DNA from: an uncultured Verrucomicrobiota bacterium
GTDB taxonomy: Bacteria > Verrucomicrobiota > Verrucomicrobiia > Limisphaerales > SXTU01
NCBI GenBank assembly: GCA_903863315.1
Contig: CAIPBN010000428.1
Location: 1-8,148, forward strand
Reading direction: 5' to 3'
DNA: 8,148 nucleotides
Shown here: positions 1 to 7,120 of the stretch, piece after piece
Layout: the number at the start of each line of letters is the position of its first letter
How positions within the stretch are numbered: the stretch's first letter is position 1
Position numbers and translations under genes: made by a program
Notes under the pieces: model-generated
Told to the model about the DNA's origin: nothing
Databases searched by the model: none
The model's input: the letters and a program-made list of their open reading frames with translations, nothing else

Positions 1-1149
1 ATGAAGCTCAACTGGACGCACTCGCTTGTCGCGCTCGCCGCCTCTTTCGTTCTCCTCACCGGCTGCCGCGAACATCCCGCCGCCTCGCCACCGGCCTCGG
101 CTGCCGTTGCTCCCGCTCCGCCGGCGAAAGTCACGAAGGAGGCGGCGCTCGCTGCCATCGGCACGAACGTCATTCTCCCGACCTTGAGCGCATTCACCGC
201 CAAGGCGGCCAAACTCGCCGCGTCCACCGCGCAGTTCCGCACGAACGCGTCGCCCGATAACCTCACCCGCCTCCGTGCCGAATGGACCGACGCCTACTGC
301 GCGTGGAGCGAGACGCAGTGGATTCCCGACCTGCCGTATTTCAACCTCGGTGTCTATCTCTGGCCGCCGCGTCCCGCGAGCATCGAGGGCGCGCTGGCCG
401 GCAGCGCGACCTACGACGCGGCCTACATGGACCAGCTCGGTGCTGCGGCGACCGGCCTCTTCGCGCTCGAATACCTGCTCTTCGACCAGACGAACATGGT
501 GCGTCACAAGCAGGGCCAGCCGGTGCCGGGCATCCCGCGTCCACCGCCCGCGTGGGAACTGCTCAACGGTGCCGATGGCTCGCGTCGCCGCGCTTACCTG
601 CACGCGGTGGCGGAACTGCTTACGCGGCGTGCGCGCGAAGTGGAGGACGCGTGGAAGCCCTCCGGCGGAAACGCCGTCGGCAAGTTCATGGCCGGCGGGC
701 AGGACAGTCTCGACAAGCTCATCAACCGGCTGCTGGGGAATTCCGAACGTGCGTTGCAGGAGGGGTTGACGCAGCAAATCGAGCTGCGCGAGTTCAAGAC
801 CTTCCAACCGGAGGACGCGCGCGCGATGAGCAGCGGCAGCTCGCACCGCGCGGTGGTCGCCGTAATGCGCGGCGTGAAGCGGCACTTCGACGGCGGGGAC
901 GGCATCGGCGTGGATGATTACCTCCGCACGCTCGACCCCGCGCTGGCGGACACGATGCGGAATCATTTTGAAACCACGCTCAAGCTCGCGGAGGCCATCC
1001 CCGCCGCCGTGGAGGAAGCGGTGAAGACCAACCGCGCACCGGTGCAGGCGACGGTGGACGCGTGTCGCAAACTGGAAATCGCGCTCAAGACCGACGTGGT
1101 GAGCAAGCTGGGCGTGACGCTGACGTTTGTTTCGACGGATGGAGACTGA
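1..1149 (+). CDS. Imelysin-family (M75-like) lipoprotein
   Basis: This 382-residue protein is predicted to be exported and lipid-anchored. Its N-terminus has a basic start, a hydrophobic stretch (about residues 8-19) and the lipobox L19-T20-G21-C22, followed by an Ala/Pro-rich linker to about residue 40. The rest reads as a helical imelysin domain: a tryptophan-rich early helix (LRAEWTDAYCAWSE, about residues 91-104), the core G152-LFALEYLLF, and the typical ending LGVTLTFVSTDGD. Family members are envelope proteins linked to iron or haem uptake; IrpA and the peptidase imelysin are named relatives. In the GxHxxE motif the histidine position is F154 while G152 and E157 remain, so metal binding or peptidase activity is doubtful. 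The gene begins on the first base of the window, so its upstream region is not visible, but the signal peptide fits this ATG. The HTTM gene follows on the same strand and is probably co-transcribed. Confidence 0.87.
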   Translation: MKLNWTHSLVALAASFVLLTGCREHPAASPPASAAVAPAPPAKVTKEAALAAIGTNVILPTLSAFTAKAAKLAASTAQFRTNASPDNLTRLRAEWTDAYCAWSETQWIPDLPYFNLGVYLWPPRPASIEGALAGSATYDAAYMDQLGAAATGLFALEYLLFDQTNMVRHKQGQPVPGIPRPPPAWELLNGADGSRRRAYLHAVAELLTRRAREVEDAWKPSGGNAVGKFMAGGQDSLDKLINRLLGNSERALQEGLTQQIELREFKTFQPEDARAMSSGSSHRAVVAVMRGVKRHFDGGDGIGVDDYLRTLDPALADTMRNHFETTLKLAEAIPAAVEEAVKTNRAPVQATVDACRKLEIALKTDVVSKLGVTLTFVSTDGD

Positions 1150-1178
1150 ACTTTCAACTCCCGGTAGCAGCCGACGAG

Positions 1179-1184
1179 AGGAGG
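1179..1184 (+). promoter_or_regulatory. Possible ribosome binding site AGGAGG for the HTTM gene
   Basis: A strong purine block (GAGAGGAGG at 1176-1184) lies 11 bases before the ATG at 1196. It is the best Shine-Dalgarno match in the region and the reason for preferring that start over the in-frame TTG at 1127 or ATG at 1139, which have no comparable block. The spacing is slightly long, and an extra AGAGGAA abuts the ATG. Confidence 0.4.
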
Positions 1185-1193
1185 CTCCAGAGG

Positions 1194-1228
1194 AAATGCG
1201 GAGTGCGGAGTGCGGAGTGCGGAATGAA
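1194..1228 (+). repeat. Tandem heptamer GAGTGCG, three exact copies plus degenerate ends
   Basis: Three perfect units of GAGTGCG occupy 1201-1221. They are flanked by imperfect units AAATGCG (1194-1200) and GAATGAA (1222-1228). Read in the HTTM frame they give RSAECGVRNE right after the ATG at 1196. One unit is seven bases, so gain or loss of a unit would shift the frame of any start upstream of it. The tract lies outside the conserved HTTM domain. Confidence 0.85.
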
Positions 1229-2545
1229 CGGCGGCGTTGCGTGACTTCGGCTGTTTCCGGGGTGCTCCTCCGTCCCATCCCCGCTGCATCGCTCGCTGCG
1301 TTCCGCATCCTGTTCGGCCTGCTCATGGCCGGCGCGATGGTGCGGGTGCTGGCGAAGGGCTGGGTGGATATCGTGTTTCTCGCGCCCGCGTTTCACTTCA
1401 GTTATCCGGGTTTCGCGTGGGTGAAGCCGCTGCCGGCGGGAGCGATGCACGCGTTTGTGGCCGGATTGGCGGTGTGTGCGTTGGGGGTAGCGGCGGGGTT
1501 CGTCTATCGCGTTTGCGCCGTGCTGTTCTTCGTAGGCTTCGCGTATCTCGAACTCATCGAGCGCGCGAACTACTTGAACCACTACTGGCTTGTCACGCTG
1601 CTGGCGGGATTGTGCGCGGTGCTGCCGCTGCATCGCGAGTGGTCGTGGGACGCCGCGCGTGGGCGGGTGGCGCGCGCGACGTGCGCGCCAGCGTGGCAAC
1701 TGTGGATGCTGCGTTTTCAAGTGGGCGTGGTTTATGTCTTTGCCGGGTTGGCGAAGCTGAATGCTGACTGGCTTTTCCGCGCTGAGCCGCTGCGGACATG
1801 GCTGGCCGCGCGCGCGGATGTGCCGCTGCTTGGCCCGTGGCTCGCGGAGCCGTGGATGGCGTTCGCGATGAGCTGGGCGGGCGCGGCGTATGACCTCGGC
1901 ATCGTGGCCGCGCTGCTCTGCGCGCGGACGCGCCCGCTGGCCTATGCGACGGTCGTGGTGTTCCACGTCGTGACGGCGCTGCTGTTTCCCATCGGCTTGT
2001 TTCCGTGGCTGATGATTGCGGCGACGACGCTCTTCTTCCCGCCGGACTGGCCGCGAGGGGGCGGTTCCGAGTTTCGAGTTTCGAGTTTCGAGTTGTTTCC
2101 CGCTCCGCCGAAGTGGGCGGTTGCTACCCTCGCCGTCTATTGCGTGGTTCAAATCGCGCTGCCGGTGCGGCCATTCTTCCAGCAGGAGAACAGCGCATGG
2201 ACGGGGCGCGGGTTCAACTTCAGTTGGCGCGTGATGCTGGTGGAGCGTTCGGGGCATGTGGAGTTTTTCGCCTTCGACCCCGCGACGCAGCGGCGTTGGC
2301 GGCTCCCGACGCACAGCGTGTTGACGCCTTGGCAAGAGCGGCTCATGGCGCAGGAGCCGGAGCTTGTTCGGCAGTTTGCGCAGCACCTTGCTGACAAGCT
2401 GCGCCGCGCGGGACACGCGGGCGTGGAGGTTCGCGCGGAAGCCTTCCTCTCGCTCAACGGCCGTCCACACCAACGGCTTCTCCGCCCCGACGTGAACCTC
2501 GCCGGGTCACTGCCGCCCAATTGGATTCTCCCTGCTCCCCGCTAA
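1196..2545 (+). CDS. HTTM domain membrane protein (vitamin K-dependent gamma-carboxylase-like)
   Basis: This multi-pass inner-membrane protein has about 449 residues from this start. Recognisable family blocks, in order, are: RPIPAASLAAFRILFGLLM near the N-terminus; YLNHYWL (the LNHYY-type motif) in a membrane segment; the block VVYVFAGLAKLNADWL; a further helix pair with TRPLAYATVVVFHVV; and a soluble C-terminal part with FSWRVMLVER and LTPWQ. K187 in GLAKLNADW lines up with the catalytic-base lysine I recall in the human carboxylase (GVKKLDADW), so the active-site lysine appears kept. The bacterial substrate is not known. The start is uncertain: in-frame TTG 1127 and ATG 1139 overlap the imelysin gene, ATG 1196 has an AGGAGG upstream, and GTG 1241 lies just before the conserved part. 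Two heptamer repeat tracts are translated within the gene. Orientation and closeness suggest an operon with the imelysin lipoprotein. Confidence 0.85.
   Translation: MRSAECGVRNERRRCVTSAVSGVLLRPIPAASLAAFRILFGLLMAGAMVRVLAKGWVDIVFLAPAFHFSYPGFAWVKPLPAGAMHAFVAGLAVCALGVAAGFVYRVCAVLFFVGFAYLELIERANYLNHYWLVTLLAGLCAVLPLHREWSWDAARGRVARATCAPAWQLWMLRFQVGVVYVFAGLAKLNADWLFRAEPLRTWLAARADVPLLGPWLAEPWMAFAMSWAGAAYDLGIVAALLCARTRPLAYATVVVFHVVTALLFPIGLFPWLMIAATTLFFPPDWPRGGGSEFRVSSFELFPAPPKWAVATLAVYCVVQIALPVRPFFQQENSAWTGRGFNFSWRVMLVERSGHVEFFAFDPATQRRWRLPTHSVLTPWQERLMAQEPELVRQFAQHLADKLRRAGHAGVEVRAEAFLSLNGRPHQRLLRPDVNLAGSLPPNWILPAPR
2069..2094 (+). repeat. Tandem heptamer GAGTTTC, three exact copies plus a partial one
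   Basis: Units GAGTTTC occupy 2069-2075, 2076-2082 and 2083-2089, followed by a partial GAGTT. The three units are 21 bases long, so they keep the frame and add a seven-residue peptide period (EFRVSSF, then EL). They fall in a hydrophilic stretch between FFPPDWPR and the next membrane segment (WAVATLAVY) of the HTTM protein, a place likely to tolerate insertion. The unit length and its first four bases (GAGT) match the other heptamer tract in the same gene. Confidence 0.88.
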
Positions 2546-2768
2546 CAGGGCTGAGACGGGCACCTATCGCAACTGTCATAAACTCGCCCCGTTAGTTTGC
2601 CCACTCGTAACGGCGGCGCACTTGGTTCGTGACGGAGTCCCCGCATCGTGCGCCCGGTTTTTGCGGGCGGGACGCGCGGCAGCGATTTGGGTGCAGGGTT
2701 GTCCTCCTGTCAGTTGGGATTGCTGCCGCCGTTCCGCCCGCTTTCGCCCTTAAACGAAGCTTACTACC
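2546..2768. other. Intergenic region upstream of the large secreted protein
   Basis: The 223 bases between the HTTM stop and the propeller gene hold no convincing coding sequence. Two weak inverted repeats are visible: CCGTTA/TAACGG (2589-2594 with 2608-2613, 13-base loop) and CGCCCG/CGGGCG (2651-2656 with 2664-2669, loop GTTTTTG). Neither is followed by a T-run. I could not find a clear -35/-10 pair, and there is no strong Shine-Dalgarno block before the ATG at 2769. The promoter of the large gene presumably lies here, because an orthodox operon link across this distance is unlikely. Confidence 0.5.
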
Positions 2769-5700
2769 ATGAAACTGCCCCATCTGTTCCGCCATCCTCG
2801 CGCCCTGCTGCTGGCGCTGATTGTCCCCGCCTTCTCGGCGCGCGCGGCGGTCAGCCCCGTCACCACCATCATTTCCCAGCCCGGCGGCGGGGAAATCCAG
2901 GCCTACGACAAGTTCAACAAAATCCTCATCGGCACGAAGGACGGCGGAGTGGAGTTCTACAGCCTCGCCAATCCCGCCGCGCCTGTCTTCCTCGGCACGA
3001 ACGACCTGACCGGCGTGTTCAGCGGCACCAACACGCTCGGCAACGTGAGCAGCGTGGCCGTGGACCCCGTGGGTCGCGGTGTCGGCGTGGCGTTGTGCAT
3101 CCCGACGGTGAACGACGCGGTGCCGGGCAAGGCCGTTTTCTTCAACTTGGTGACGCGCGCCGTCGTGCGCGTGGTCGAGGTCGGCTATCACCCGGACATG
3201 GTCACGTTCACGCCCGACGGCGCGAAGGTGCTCGTGGCCAACGAAGGCGAACTCGCCAGCAACGGCACAGTGGACCGGCCCGGTTCGCTGACGGTGCTCA
3301 CCGTGCCGTATCCCAGTGGCCCGCTGCTGCGCATCACGGAAGTCATGTCCAGCTCCACGGCGGTGACTTCGGATTGGTTCGAGCTGGTGAACCTCGGCGA
3401 CACGGCGGTGGACCTCACCGGCTTCCGCATGGATGACAGTAGTGCCTCATTTGGCAGCGGCGTGGCGCTGGCCTTCGGCGGCTTCGGCGGGACGAGCGTG
3501 CTGAATCCCGGCGAAAGCGCGGTGTTCATCGAGTCCACGGACATCGCCACGTTCCGCGCGACGTGGAAATTGCCCGCGTCGCTCAAGGTCGGCAGCTACG
3601 GCGGCTCGGGCGTGGGCCTCGGCTCTGGTGGTGACGGCGTGGTGGTTTTCAACGCGTCGGGCGTCGAGCAGCATCGCGTTAGCTTCGGCGCGGCGACCTC
3701 GGGCCGGTCCTTCACGTGGGAATATGACTCCAGCGGCAATCTTCTCACGGCCGCCGGCGGCGTCCTCAGCACCAACGGCGTCAACGGCGCGGTGGCCAGC
3801 ACCGGAGCCACGCCCGATGCAGGTTCTCCCGTGGTAGTGAATCGCACCGACGTGCCGCTTCCGGCGGTCGTCACGGTGGATTTCCAAGGCGTGAACCTGA
3901 GCGCCGCGCGCATCAACCCGCTCTACACCACGACCAACGCGGCCAATGCCTACCTCGACATCGAGCCCGAATACATCACCGTCAGCGGCGGCAAGGCTTA
4001 CGTCACGCTTCAGGAAAACAACGCCGTGGGCGTCTTCAACCTCGCCACCAACGGCTGGGAAGCCGTGCTCCCGCTGGGCAGCATCAACCAGCTCATTGAT
4101 GCCTCCGAGAAGGACGGCATCCGCATTGACGACGTGGTGACGGGCCTGCCGATGCCCGACGCCATTGCGAGCTTCACCGTCGCCGGACAGACTTACTTCG
4201 TGACGGCGAATGAGGGCGACGCCCGCGACGACAACGCGCTGCTGGGCCGCCGCACGGAGGAAGCACGTGTGAGCGCCGTGTCCGCGCAAATCGAGCCCGC
4301 CTACCTCGCCCAGCTCAACGCCTTCTATCAAGGCATCATCACGCAGAACGTCACCCACGTGAACGCGCTGGGTGACTTACGTGTGTCCAAGTTCGACGGC
4401 CTCAACGGCAGCGGACTCATCACCAACCTCGTGATGTATGGCACGCGCAGTTTCTCCATCTACAACGCTGCCGGCGTGCGGGTCTTCGACTCCGGTTCCC
4501 AGTTCGAGCAAATCATCGCGGCCCGTAACCCCGCGCTCTTCAACACGGACAGCGGCCTGCCCAGCAACGTGGACAAGCGCTCGGACAGCAAAGGCCCCGA
4601 GCCGGAAGGTGTGGCGGTGGGTGAAATCAACGGCCGCATCTATGCCTTCATCTGCCAGGAGCGCGCGGGTGGCCTGTTCCAGTTCGATGTGACCAACCCG
4701 ACCAACGCGTTTTTCGTGGACTACCTCAACACGACGGCCAGCCCGCGTCATGTTTCGCCGGAGAGCGTGCAGTTCATCCATGCCAGCAGCAGCCCGACCG
4801 GCAGTCCGCTGGTGCTCGTGGGCTACGAACTCAGCAGCGATATCCAGGTTTTCGATGTGACCACCACGCCGCCCGTCATTGTGCAGGCCCCGCGCAATAC
4901 CTCCGGAAGCCTCGGTGGCACCGCGACGTTCAGCGTTGAAGCCACGGGCAACGGCCTGACCTACCAGTGGCGGCTCAACGGCACCAACCTCCTGGGCGCG
5001 ACGAACGCGGTCTTCACGGTGGCGAATGTGCAGGTCGCCGGAAGTTACTCCGTCGTCGTTAGCACGCCGAACAACGGTTCCGTGACCAGTTTGGCGGCGA
5101 CGCTCGCGGTGGTGCCCGCGCAGTTTGTCGGCGTGGCTAACCACGGCCGCGTCGGCGTCGGCCGCATCCCGGCGGATTCCTTCGACAAGCTCGGCGCGGG
5201 AGTGGACACGCTCGGCGGAATCTTCTCGGCGGGCTACTTCGACCAGCGTTCTTGGTTCCGCAGCGGCACCCCGGGCAATTACACCTACGGCGGCAACCTC
5301 TACGCGCTGCCGGACCGTGGTTTCGGCGACGGGGCGGAGGACTACCACCCGCGTGTGCAAACGCTCGCGCTCACCGTCACGCCCGCGCCGACAACCGGCA
5401 GCGGCCTGCCGCAGAACCAGATTGTGATGAGCAACAGCGCGACGCTCGTGTTCACCTACACCAATGCGTCCTCGGTCGTGACCAGCTTCACCGGCTTCAA
5501 CGCCGATGACGCGAGCAACGGTGCCTTCCCGCAGAGCACAGTCGGCAGCAAGGGCCAGGGCCGCCGCAGTCTCGATGGTGAGGGCATCGTCCGCACCCGC
5601 GACGGCGGCTACTGGATTAGCGACGAATACGGCCCGATGATTCTGCGCTTCGACAGCAACGGCCTGCTGCAAGCCTCGCTGCCGATTCCTGCCTCGCTCC

Positions 5701-6959
5701 AACCGCAGCGCAGCGGCACGAATCTCTTCGAGGCCGCCAGCACGGTAAACACTTCCGGTCGCCGTCCCAACCGCGGCCTCGAAGGCCTCTCCATCACGCC
5801 CGACGGTCGCCGCCTCTTCGCGATGCTGCAAAGCCCGAACATTCAGGATGGCGGTGCAAACAACCTGAGCCAGAACACTCGCCTGCTCGTGTATGACATC
5901 GAGGCCGGCAGCCCGAACCAGAACCAGGTCATCGGCCATTACGTGTATCAGCTTACGCTCTTCGGCAGCACGGCGACCAACCGCCACACGCCCGTGAGCG
6001 CCATCTTCGCGCTGAACGACCACCAGATGCTCGTGCTCGAGCGCGACGGCATCGGCCTCGGTGGCACGGCGGGCGTGCCCATCTACAAGCAGATTGTCCT
6101 CGCCGACCTCACCGGCGCGACCAGCCTCATTGGCACCGGTTACGACCTGCCGCTCGGCGCTCCCGGCCAGACGAACCTCCCGCTGGGCCTCACCGTGGCT
6201 GGCGTCACGCCCATCGCGCGCCACGACTTTGTGAGCATCATTGACACGAACCAGCTCGCGCGCTTCGGCCTCAACGCCGACGCCACGCGGGACACCAACT
6301 CCATCAGCGAAAAGTGGGAAGCCGTCACGCTGGTGCCGCTGAATGACCCTGCCGCGCCGGATGACTTCCTCATGCTGGTGGGCAACGACAACGACTTCAA
6401 AGCGCCTGTGGTCTATCACAACGGCGTGGCCGTGGGCACGAACGCCGTGACGCTAGACACCATGCTCTTGGCCTGGCGCGTCACTCTGCCCGGCTACGAA
6501 GGCCCGCTCGTGCCCAAGTTCAAAGCGCGTCCGCTGCCCTTCGCCGGTGACACCGGATCGGGCGTGAACCTGAACGCCGGCCTCGTCGCCGACGGCAGCA
6601 TCACCTATCAGTGGTTCCGCGACGGCAACCTCATCCCCGGCGCGACCGGTCCAAACTTCAACATCGGGTCACTTCAGTCCACGAACGTGGGCAACTACCA
6701 GCTCGTGGCGACGACCGCCTTCGGCTCCATCACGAACACCGTGCCCGTGGCCATCACGGAGGCCGGGCAGTTCGCCGGCATCGCGCTGGACGGCCCGGCC
6801 GGGGCGCGGGTGGCGCTGCAGTTCATCGACACGCTGGGCGCGACGAACCAGTGGCAGAGCCTCACGAATGTGAACCATCCCGGTGGCCGGCAGTTCTACC
6901 TCGACCTCAACTCGCCGGGAGCCGCCCGCCGGTTCTTCCGCGCGGTGCCCACGCCGTAA
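2769..6959 (+). CDS. Secreted multidomain protein: choice-of-anchor I propeller, lamin-tail insert, phytase-like esterase domain, two Ig-like domains
   Basis: This is a 1396-residue exported protein. The signal peptide covers residues 1-26, with likely cleavage after ARA. A choice-of-anchor I type propeller starts near residue 28 (DMVTFTPDGAKVLVANEGE, 143-161) and is interrupted at about 185-330 by a lamin-tail-like domain (ITEVMSSS, DWFELVNLGDTAVDLTGF, LNPGESAVF). It resumes at about 365 and carries the family hallmarks EPEYI (399-403), ANEGDARD (480-487) and SDSKGPEPEG (605-614). An Ig-like domain follows at about 703-783 (TYQWRLNGTNL). Residues about 786-1244 match the 'esterase-like activity of phytase' family: DGEGIVRTRDGGYWISDEYGP (936-956) and NRGLEGLSITPDGRRLF (from 1001). 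A second Ig-like domain spans about 1247-1333 (TYQWFRDGNLIPGAT), and a short tail ends RRFFRAVPTP. No sortase or PEP-CTERM type anchor is visible. The protein probably acts outside the cytoplasm. Phosphoester hydrolysis is suggested by family name only; the substrate is unknown. Confidence 0.9.
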   Translation: MKLPHLFRHPRALLLALIVPAFSARAAVSPVTTIISQPGGGEIQAYDKFNKILIGTKDGGVEFYSLANPAAPVFLGTNDLTGVFSGTNTLGNVSSVAVDPVGRGVGVALCIPTVNDAVPGKAVFFNLVTRAVVRVVEVGYHPDMVTFTPDGAKVLVANEGELASNGTVDRPGSLTVLTVPYPSGPLLRITEVMSSSTAVTSDWFELVNLGDTAVDLTGFRMDDSSASFGSGVALAFGGFGGTSVLNPGESAVFIESTDIATFRATWKLPASLKVGSYGGSGVGLGSGGDGVVVFNASGVEQHRVSFGAATSGRSFTWEYDSSGNLLTAAGGVLSTNGVNGAVASTGATPDAGSPVVVNRTDVPLPAVVTVDFQGVNLSAARINPLYTTTNAANAYLDIEPEYITVSGGKAYVTLQENNAVGVFNLATNGWEAVLPLGSINQLIDASEKDGIRIDDVVTGLPMPDAIASFTVAGQTYFVTANEGDARDDNALLGRRTEEARVSAVSAQIEPAYLAQLNAFYQGIITQNVTHVNALGDLRVSKFDGLNGSGLITNLVMYGTRSFSIYNAAGVRVFDSGSQFEQIIAARNPALFNTDSGLPSNVDKRSDSKGPEPEGVAVGEINGRIYAFICQERAGGLFQFDVTNPTNAFFVDYLNTTASPRHVSPESVQFIHASSSPTGSPLVLVGYELSSDIQVFDVTTTPPVIVQAPRNTSGSLGGTATFSVEATGNGLTYQWRLNGTNLLGATNAVFTVANVQVAGSYSVVVSTPNNGSVTSLAATLAVVPAQFVGVANHGRVGVGRIPADSFDKLGAGVDTLGGIFSAGYFDQRSWFRSGTPGNYTYGGNLYALPDRGFGDGAEDYHPRVQTLALTVTPAPTTGSGLPQNQIVMSNSATLVFTYTNASSVVTSFTGFNADDASNGAFPQSTVGSKGQGRRSLDGEGIVRTRDGGYWISDEYGPMILRFDSNGLLQASLPIPASLQPQRSGTNLFEAASTVNTSGRRPNRGLEGLSITPDGRRLFAMLQSPNIQDGGANNLSQNTRLLVYDIEAGSPNQNQVIGHYVYQLTLFGSTATNRHTPVSAIFALNDHQMLVLERDGIGLGGTAGVPIYKQIVLADLTGATSLIGTGYDLPLGAPGQTNLPLGLTVAGVTPIARHDFVSIIDTNQLARFGLNADATRDTNSISEKWEAVTLVPLNDPAAPDDFLMLVGNDNDFKAPVVYHNGVAVGTNAVTLDTMLLAWRVTLPGYEGPLVPKFKARPLPFAGDTGSGVNLNAGLVADGSITYQWFRDGNLIPGATGPNFNIGSLQSTNVGNYQLVATTAFGSITNTVPVAITEAGQFAGIALDGPAGARVALQFIDTLGATNQWQSLTNVNHPGGRQFYLDLNSPGAARRFFRAVPTP

Positions 6960-6971
6960 GGCACATCGCTC

Positions 6972-7008
6972 AAGGGGCCGCTGGGAGAGCAAACCCGGCG
7001 GCCCGCTT
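6972..7008 (+). terminator. Strong hairpin just after the large secreted protein gene
   Basis: GGGCCGCTGGG (6975-6985) pairs over all 11 positions with CCCGGCGGCCC (6994-7004), using one G-U pair. The loop is eight bases (AGAGCAAA). AAG and CTT outside the stem can extend it past a one-base bulge. It begins 15 bases after the stop codon, where a terminator is expected. The following bases (CTTCCCAAGTTCTCTC) are only moderately T-rich, so termination efficiency is uncertain. The near-symmetric arms could also serve the converging minus-strand genes. Confidence 0.6.
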
Positions 7009-7033
7009 CCCAAGTTCTCTCGTGTGAGGGGAC

Positions 7034-7083
7034 GGCAGGCTCCAGTCCAAAATCGTATGCGGCTGGGGCCTGCCTTGCTTTCT
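7034..7083 (+). terminator. Second hairpin followed by a T-rich stretch
   Basis: GGCAGGCTCCAG (7034-7045) pairs with CTGGGGCCTGCC (7063-7074) over 12 positions with one G-U pair. The loop is 17 bases. On the plus strand it is followed by TTGCTTTCT, consistent with an intrinsic terminator that backs up the first hairpin. The loop is longer than usual. On the minus strand it sits shortly after the stop of the small FmdB-like gene but lacks a T-run there. Confidence 0.5.
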
Positions 7084-7120
7084 AACCGCAGGAGACGACG
7101 TGAGGAATCGCTGGTTCAAC

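Noticed and set aside
1154..2473. Minus-strand open frame of 439 codons opposite the HTTM gene
   Set aside because: It is dominated by Arg, Gln and Pro with no recognisable fold, while the plus strand has conserved HTTM motifs and membrane segments.
2589..2613. Inverted repeat CCGTTA/TAACGG as an operator
   Set aside because: It has six pairs with a 13-base spacer and no nearby promoter match; this is within what chance can give.
2651..2669. Hairpin CGCCCG-GTTTTTG-CGGGCG as a terminator of the HTTM gene
   Set aside because: It has only six pairs, the T-run is in the loop rather than after the stem, and it lies over 100 bases from the stop codon.
2699..2745. Promoter for the large secreted protein gene (TTGTCC or TTGGGA as -35)
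   Set aside because: No acceptable -10 hexamer lies at the right distance from either candidate.
4377..6419. Long minus-strand open frame of 680 codons opposite the large secreted protein
   Set aside because: Its translation is rich in Arg, Ala, Val and His with no domain pattern, as expected from the antisense of a GC-rich gene. The plus strand carries clear family motifs throughout.
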